55,583 bases of DNA from contig JAJYVT010000012.1 in NCBI GenBank assembly GCA_021791845.1, positions 1-55,583 of the forward strand. The letters are read 5' to 3'. This document shows positions 52,160-55,583 of this stretch, in pieces. A program made the position numbers and the translations under genes. Source of the stretch: Actinomycetes bacterium. GTDB taxonomy: Bacteria > Actinomycetota > Acidimicrobiia > Acidimicrobiales > RAAP-2. Each line of letters opens with the position of its first letter. The stretch's first letter is position 1. The notes beneath the pieces were generated by a model. It was not told the origin of the DNA. It saw only the letters and a program-made list of their open reading frames with translations, and ran no database searches.

Positions 52160-53965
52160 GTGAGGGTCACGCTCGTCGCAGCCTCGAGTGGCATCGGCAC
52201 GCCCCCCATCGACACGGACGACATGGACAACCGCACCCCCTTCCACCGTCAGCTCTTCGAGCGGCTGCGCGCCGTCGGGGAGGGGGTCGCCGACGGCGAG
52301 GCGATCGAGCCGGTCGCCCACCTGGTCGAGCGAGGAGCCGAGGTGGTCGAGCGGCAGGTCGAGCGGGGCGTGGAGGCCGTGGTCGAGACGGTGGGCGGCA
52401 GGGCGCGCACCCGGGTCGTCGTCCTCCTGGCCGCCGTCCTGGCCTTGTCCAGCGCCGACACCGGCGCCATCTCGGCCATCGCTCCCAAGCTCGAGACCTC
52501 GCTGCACATCGGCAACGTGGACATCGGCCTGCTCGTGACCGTGTCGGGGCTCACCGCCGCCGCCGGCATGCTGCCGGCGGGGTGGGTCACGGATCGCTGG
52601 AACCGGACGCGGCTGGTGACCGTTGCCGTCGCCATCTGGGGAGCGGCAGAGATCGTGAGCGCCCTGTCCCCCGACTACGCCTTCCTCTTGGTGGTGCGGC
52701 TGGCGCTCGGGGCGCTGACGGCGGTCACCGGCCCCACGCTGGCCTCGTTGACCGGCGACCTGTTCCCGGCCCGGGAGCGCTCCCAGATCTACGGCTACAT
52801 CTTGACCGGTGAGCTCCTCGGCGCCGGTTTCGGCCTCCTCGTGGCCGGCCTCGTCTCTGCGTGGGCGACATGGCGCGTGGCGCTGGCCGTGCTGGCCGTT
52901 CCGAGCTTCGTGCTGAGCTGGGAGCTCCACAAGCGGCTCCCCGAGCCGGCGCGCGGGGGGCAGAGCCGGCTCGAGCGCGGGGCCGAAGAGATCGTGGCCG
53001 CAGAGGACCTGGAGCCGGCGGAGCCGGCGGCGGGAACGGCGGCGGCTGCGGGCGGCGCCCCGACCGCGGCCATGGGCCCGGACTCGGGCCAGGTCGGAGG
53101 TGCGGCGGCGGAAACGCCGCCTCCCCGCCCTGACGAGTCGCCGGTGCTGCGGGAGGTGCGGCGACGCAGGGTGGACGCCCGCGAGGGGGTGATCTTGGAC
53201 CGGGACCCGCTCCAGCTCGGCTGGTGGGAGTCGTTCCGCTACGTCGTGGCCGTCCCGAGCAACGTGACCCTCATCGTCGCCTCCGCCCTGGGCTACTTCT
53301 TCTTCGGCGGGGTCGAGACGTTCGCCCTCATCTACATCGAGGGCCACTACCACGTGGGGCAGGGCGCGGCCACGCTGGTCGCCCTGGGGGTGGGCGCGGC
53401 GGCGGTGGGCGGCGCGGTACTCGGCGGCCGTGTCACCGACCTCGAGCTGCGCCACGGTCACATCGAGGCCCGCCTCGCCATCCCGGCGGCGGCGTTCATC
53501 CTGGCGGCGATCGTGTTCCTGCCCGGCGTCCTCAGCTCGAGCCTCGTGGTTGCCGTGCCGTTCTTCCTGGTGGCAGGGTTCTGCATCGCCGCCCCCAACC
53601 CCGGGCTCGACGCCGCCCGCCTGGACATCATGCCCTCGAGGATGTGGGGGAGGGCCGAGGCCGTGCGGAGCTTCCTCCGTTCCATCCTCCAGTCGTTCGC
53701 CCCGCTCATCTTCGGCCTGGTGTCGACGGTGTTCGGCGGCCGGTCGGCCGGGTTCGGGGCCAGTGGGAGCGGCGTGCACGGCCACGGGCAGGCCGCCGGG
53801 CTCCAGCCGACGTTCGTCATCATGCTCGGAGCCCTGCTCGCTGCCGCCTTCATCATCTGGCGGGGTCGCAAGCACTACTCGGTCGACGTGGCGGCGGCTG
53901 ACGCCACCGAGCGGCGGTTCCCGGCGGGGGCCAAGGAAGCCCCTGCCCACGGAGGATCCGGCTGA
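52160..53965 (+). CDS. MFS transporter
   Basis: 601 residues. About 70 charged, cytoplasmic N-terminal residues precede two six-helix halves. The loop 2-3 motif is present as GWVTDRWNRTRLV. The helices are separated by a long cytoplasmic loop (about 265-345, Ala/Gly/Glu/Arg-rich). The ending is a His/Gly-rich loop and helix 12. The overall look is of the Spinster-like or organic anion group; the substrate is unknown. The start is uncertain: GTG 52160 with GGAG 9 nt upstream or ATG 52223. Confidence 0.85.
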   Translation: MRVTLVAASSGIGTPPIDTDDMDNRTPFHRQLFERLRAVGEGVADGEAIEPVAHLVERGAEVVERQVERGVEAVVETVGGRARTRVVVLLAAVLALSSADTGAISAIAPKLETSLHIGNVDIGLLVTVSGLTAAAGMLPAGWVTDRWNRTRLVTVAVAIWGAAEIVSALSPDYAFLLVVRLALGALTAVTGPTLASLTGDLFPARERSQIYGYILTGELLGAGFGLLVAGLVSAWATWRVALAVLAVPSFVLSWELHKRLPEPARGGQSRLERGAEEIVAAEDLEPAEPAAGTAAAAGGAPTAAMGPDSGQVGGAAAETPPPRPDESPVLREVRRRRVDAREGVILDRDPLQLGWWESFRYVVAVPSNVTLIVASALGYFFFGGVETFALIYIEGHYHVGQGAATLVALGVGAAAVGGAVLGGRVTDLELRHGHIEARLAIPAAAFILAAIVFLPGVLSSSLVVAVPFFLVAGFCIAAPNPGLDAARLDIMPSRMWGRAEAVRSFLRSILQSFAPLIFGLVSTVFGGRSAGFGASGSGVHGHGQAAGLQPTFVIMLGALLAAAFIIWRGRKHYSVDVAAADATERRFPAGAKEAPAHGGSG

Positions 53966-53985
53966 AGCGAGGATCAGGAGCGCCT

Positions 53986-53995
53986 GGGGGGGGGG
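53986..53995. repeat. Homopolymer G10 run upstream of the copper ATPase
   Basis: Ten G between the MFS stop and the ATPase leader ORF, 37 nt before the leader ATG. Slippage here would change promoter spacing rather than a frame. Confidence 0.85.
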
Positions 53996-54032
53996 TGCGC
54001 CCCCGGGAGGGGCGCGGCACAATGGGACGACG

Positions 54033-54074
54033 ATGGGCAAGCCGGCCACCCCCACCCGACGGGTGCCACGATGA
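54033..54074 (+). CDS. 13-residue leader ORF overlapping the copper ATPase start
   Basis: MGKPATPTRRVPR, basic, whose TGA overlaps the ATPase ATG (ATGA). CACAAT (54018-54023) lies 9 nt before its ATG, at the position of the TANNNT boxes elsewhere. Translation of this leader could drive ATPase translation. It has no Cys or Met/His cluster that would bind copper. It may be fortuitous. Confidence 0.3.
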   Translation: MGKPATPTRRVPR

Positions 54075-55583
54075 CGGTGGCCGGCGAGCGGCCGGTCCCC
54101 GGGGACGCCGCACCGGCACCCGCGCCGCTGAGCTTCGACGTCGGCGGGATGACCTGCGGCGCCTGCGCGGCGCGCATCGAGCGGCGGCTCAACGCCCTCG
54201 AGGGTGTCTCGGCCCGAGTGAACTACGCCACCGAGCGGGCCTCGGTGGACGCCGCCCCCGGGGTGGGCGCCGACCGGGTGATCGAGGAGATCGTCCGCCT
54301 CGGCTTCACCGCGTCGGTGGCCGGGTCGGGCGGGCAGCCCGGGGCGGCCCGTCCCGCACCGGCCGAGCGCCCGAGCCGGCGCCGGACGGCCCGCCGTGCC
54401 CCCGCGACGGCTCCTGCCACCCCGGAGGGGCTCGAGCGGCGGGTGCGGGCCCTGCGGATCCGGCTCATCGTGGCGGCCGTCCTCTTCATGCCGCTCTGCG
54501 ACGCCTCGATTGCCTTCTCGGTGTTCCCGGTGATCCGCTTCGCCGGCTGGCAATGGATCCTCTTGGCGCTCACCGCGCCCGTGGTGACGTGGGCCGCCTG
54601 GCCCTTCCATGAGGCGGCGTGGCGCCACGCCCGCCACCTCTCGGCCACGATGGACACGCTCGTGTCGGTGGGCGTGAGCGCGGCGACGGCGTGGTCCATC
54701 TACGCCATGTTCTTCGAGGACGTCCACCAACGGGGGCTCTCGGTCGTCTACCTGCTCACGCACCGTTCAGGGGGGTCCATCTATCTCGACGTGGCCGCCG
54801 GCGTCACCACCTTCCTCCTTGCCGGCCGCTACTTCGAGGCCCGGTCCCGGCAGCGCAGCGGCGACGCCCTGCGGGCCCTGGCGTCGCTCGGGGCCCGGGA
54901 CGTGTCGGTCCTCGACGCCGACGGGTCGGAGCGCAGGATCCCCATCGACGACCTGGAGCCTGGGATGCGCTTCGTCGTCCGCTCCGGGGAGAAGGTCGCC
55001 ACCGACGGCCGGATCGAACGCGGGACCTCGACCATCGACCGCAGCCTCATGACCGGCGAGTCCGCCCCCGTCGAGTCGGGCCCCGGCGATCTTGCCACCG
55101 GTGGCACGGTCTGCCTCACCGGTCACCTGGTGGTGCGGGCCACCAAAGTGGGGGCCGAGACCCAGCTCGGCCAGATGCAGGCCCTCGTCGAGCAGGCGCA
55201 GAACGACAAGGCTGCGGTGCAGCGGCTGGCAGACCGGATCTCCTCGGTGTTCGTCCCGACGGTGATCGGGCTAGCGCTCGCCACCCTGGCCGGGTGGCTG
55301 CTCGCCGGCGCGTCGTCGCTGGTGGCGTTCAACGCAGGGCTCTCGGTGCTCATCATCGCCTGCCCGTGCGCGCTGGGGCTGGCGACCCCGGCGGCGCTGT
55401 TCGTCGCCTCGGGCACCGGAGCCCGCCAGGGCATCTTCTTCAAGGGCTACCAGGCCCTGGAGGCCTCCAAGCAGGTGGACACCGTGGTCCTCGACAAGAC
55501 CGGGACGGTGACCGAGGGCCGGATGGCGGTCGTCGACGTGGCCGCCGCTCCCGGCGTCGACCCCGAGCACATGCTCCGGCTGG
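54071..55583 (+). CDS. Copper-type P1B ATPase, N-terminal part (cut by window edge)
   Basis: The first 504 residues of a heavy-metal pump. An HMA domain has VGGMTCGACAARIERRL (CxxC metal site). Four membrane helices, the actuator loop (EKVATDGRIERGTSTIDRSLMTGESAPVE with TGES), the Cu(I) membrane motif CPCALGLATPAA, and the phosphorylation site VLDKTGTVTEG follow. CPC plus the HMA domain indicates Cu(I)/Ag(I) export (CopA/CtpA/CtpV type). The nucleotide-binding domain is beyond the window. ATG 54071 is coupled to a 13-residue leader ORF. Confidence 0.93.
   Translation, partial: MTVAGERPVPGDAAPAPAPLSFDVGGMTCGACAARIERRLNALEGVSARVNYATERASVDAAPGVGADRVIEEIVRLGFTASVAGSGGQPGAARPAPAERPSRRRTARRAPATAPATPEGLERRVRALRIRLIVAAVLFMPLCDASIAFSVFPVIRFAGWQWILLALTAPVVTWAAWPFHEAAWRHARHLSATMDTLVSVGVSAATAWSIYAMFFEDVHQRGLSVVYLLTHRSGGSIYLDVAAGVTTFLLAGRYFEARSRQRSGDALRALASLGARDVSVLDADGSERRIPIDDLEPGMRFVVRSGEKVATDGRIERGTSTIDRSLMTGESAPVESGPGDLATGGTVCLTGHLVVRATKVGAETQLGQMQALVEQAQNDKAAVQRLADRISSVFVPTVIGLALATLAGWLLAGASSLVAFNAGLSVLIIACPCALGLATPAALFVASGTGARQGIFFKGYQALEASKQVDTVVLDKTGTVTEGRMAVVDVAAAPGVDPEHMLRL

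Noticed and set aside
51392-54763. 1123-residue minus-strand open frame opposite pncB, MFS and the ATPase
   Set aside because: Antisense shadow; the plus strand carries well-conserved motifs.

Overview
This is a very GC-rich window from an actinomycetota-type genome. The best guess is class Acidimicrobiia or a close relative. The reasons are an MtrAB-LpqB-like locus, the RNase E/G - L21 - L27 - Obg - proBA - nadD - rsfS backbone, the TIGR03960/TIGR03936 gene pair, a small DUF5679 protein, and a secreted protein built from the G-Y-W-x-V-A-S-D-G-G-I-F repeats that are common in Acidimicrobiia. The placement is an inference from gene content and order. Nearly everything is housekeeping. Most genes lie on the minus strand, so several operons read right to left.

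Region 1 (1-12.1 kb, minus) holds rpsB-tsf-pyrH-frr-cdsA-dxr-rseP-ispG, then, after a hairpin and a promoter-like box, rimP-nusA-ylxR-infB (infB is cut by the window edge). It covers translation, transcription elongation, UMP and phospholipid synthesis, the MEP isoprenoid pathway and a site-2 protease. Region 2 (12.3-16.3 kb) has xerC, divergent from a response regulator / histidine kinase / GerMN lipoprotein trio that looks like a shortened mtrA-mtrB-lpqB locus. Region 3 (16.3-19.2 kb) is rsfS - small membrane protein - nadD, divergent from a class II DAHP synthase.

Region 4 (19.2-23 kb) is the most accessory part: a secreted repeat protein with a GH25-like lysozyme domain, then about 2 kb of visibly lower GC holding an FkbM-family methyltransferase broken at a run of nine C. 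Region 5 (23-32.2 kb) is the minus-strand series obgE-proB-proA-moxR-VWA, preceded by a DtxR-type regulator, an MTA/SAH deaminase-type amidohydrolase and a divergent purine nucleoside phosphorylase. Region 6 (32.2-48 kb, minus) runs tig-clpP-clpX-folC-ndk-mreB-mreC-mreD-mrdA-TIGR03960-TIGR03936-rne-rplU-rpmA, with no rodA where it would be expected. Region 7 (48.3 kb to the end) has a DUF5679 protein, tRNA-Pro(UGG), an MBL-fold hydrolase, a DedA protein, nicotinate phosphoribosyltransferase, an MFS transporter and the start of a copper-type P1B ATPase.

I see no CRISPR array, prophage or intact insertion sequence, and no obvious undescribed multi-gene system. The most interesting signals are genome-style ones. 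A TANNNT box recurs 6-10 nt before operon-leading start codons, which suggests widespread leaderless transcription. The Thr codon ACA is concentrated in genes or segments for extracytoplasmic protein. The homopolymer frameshift in the FkbM gene may be phase variable. Short upstream ORFs overlap the starts of proA and the copper ATPase. Low-complexity insertions or tails occur in Dxr, XerC, CdsA, RpsB and PBP2.
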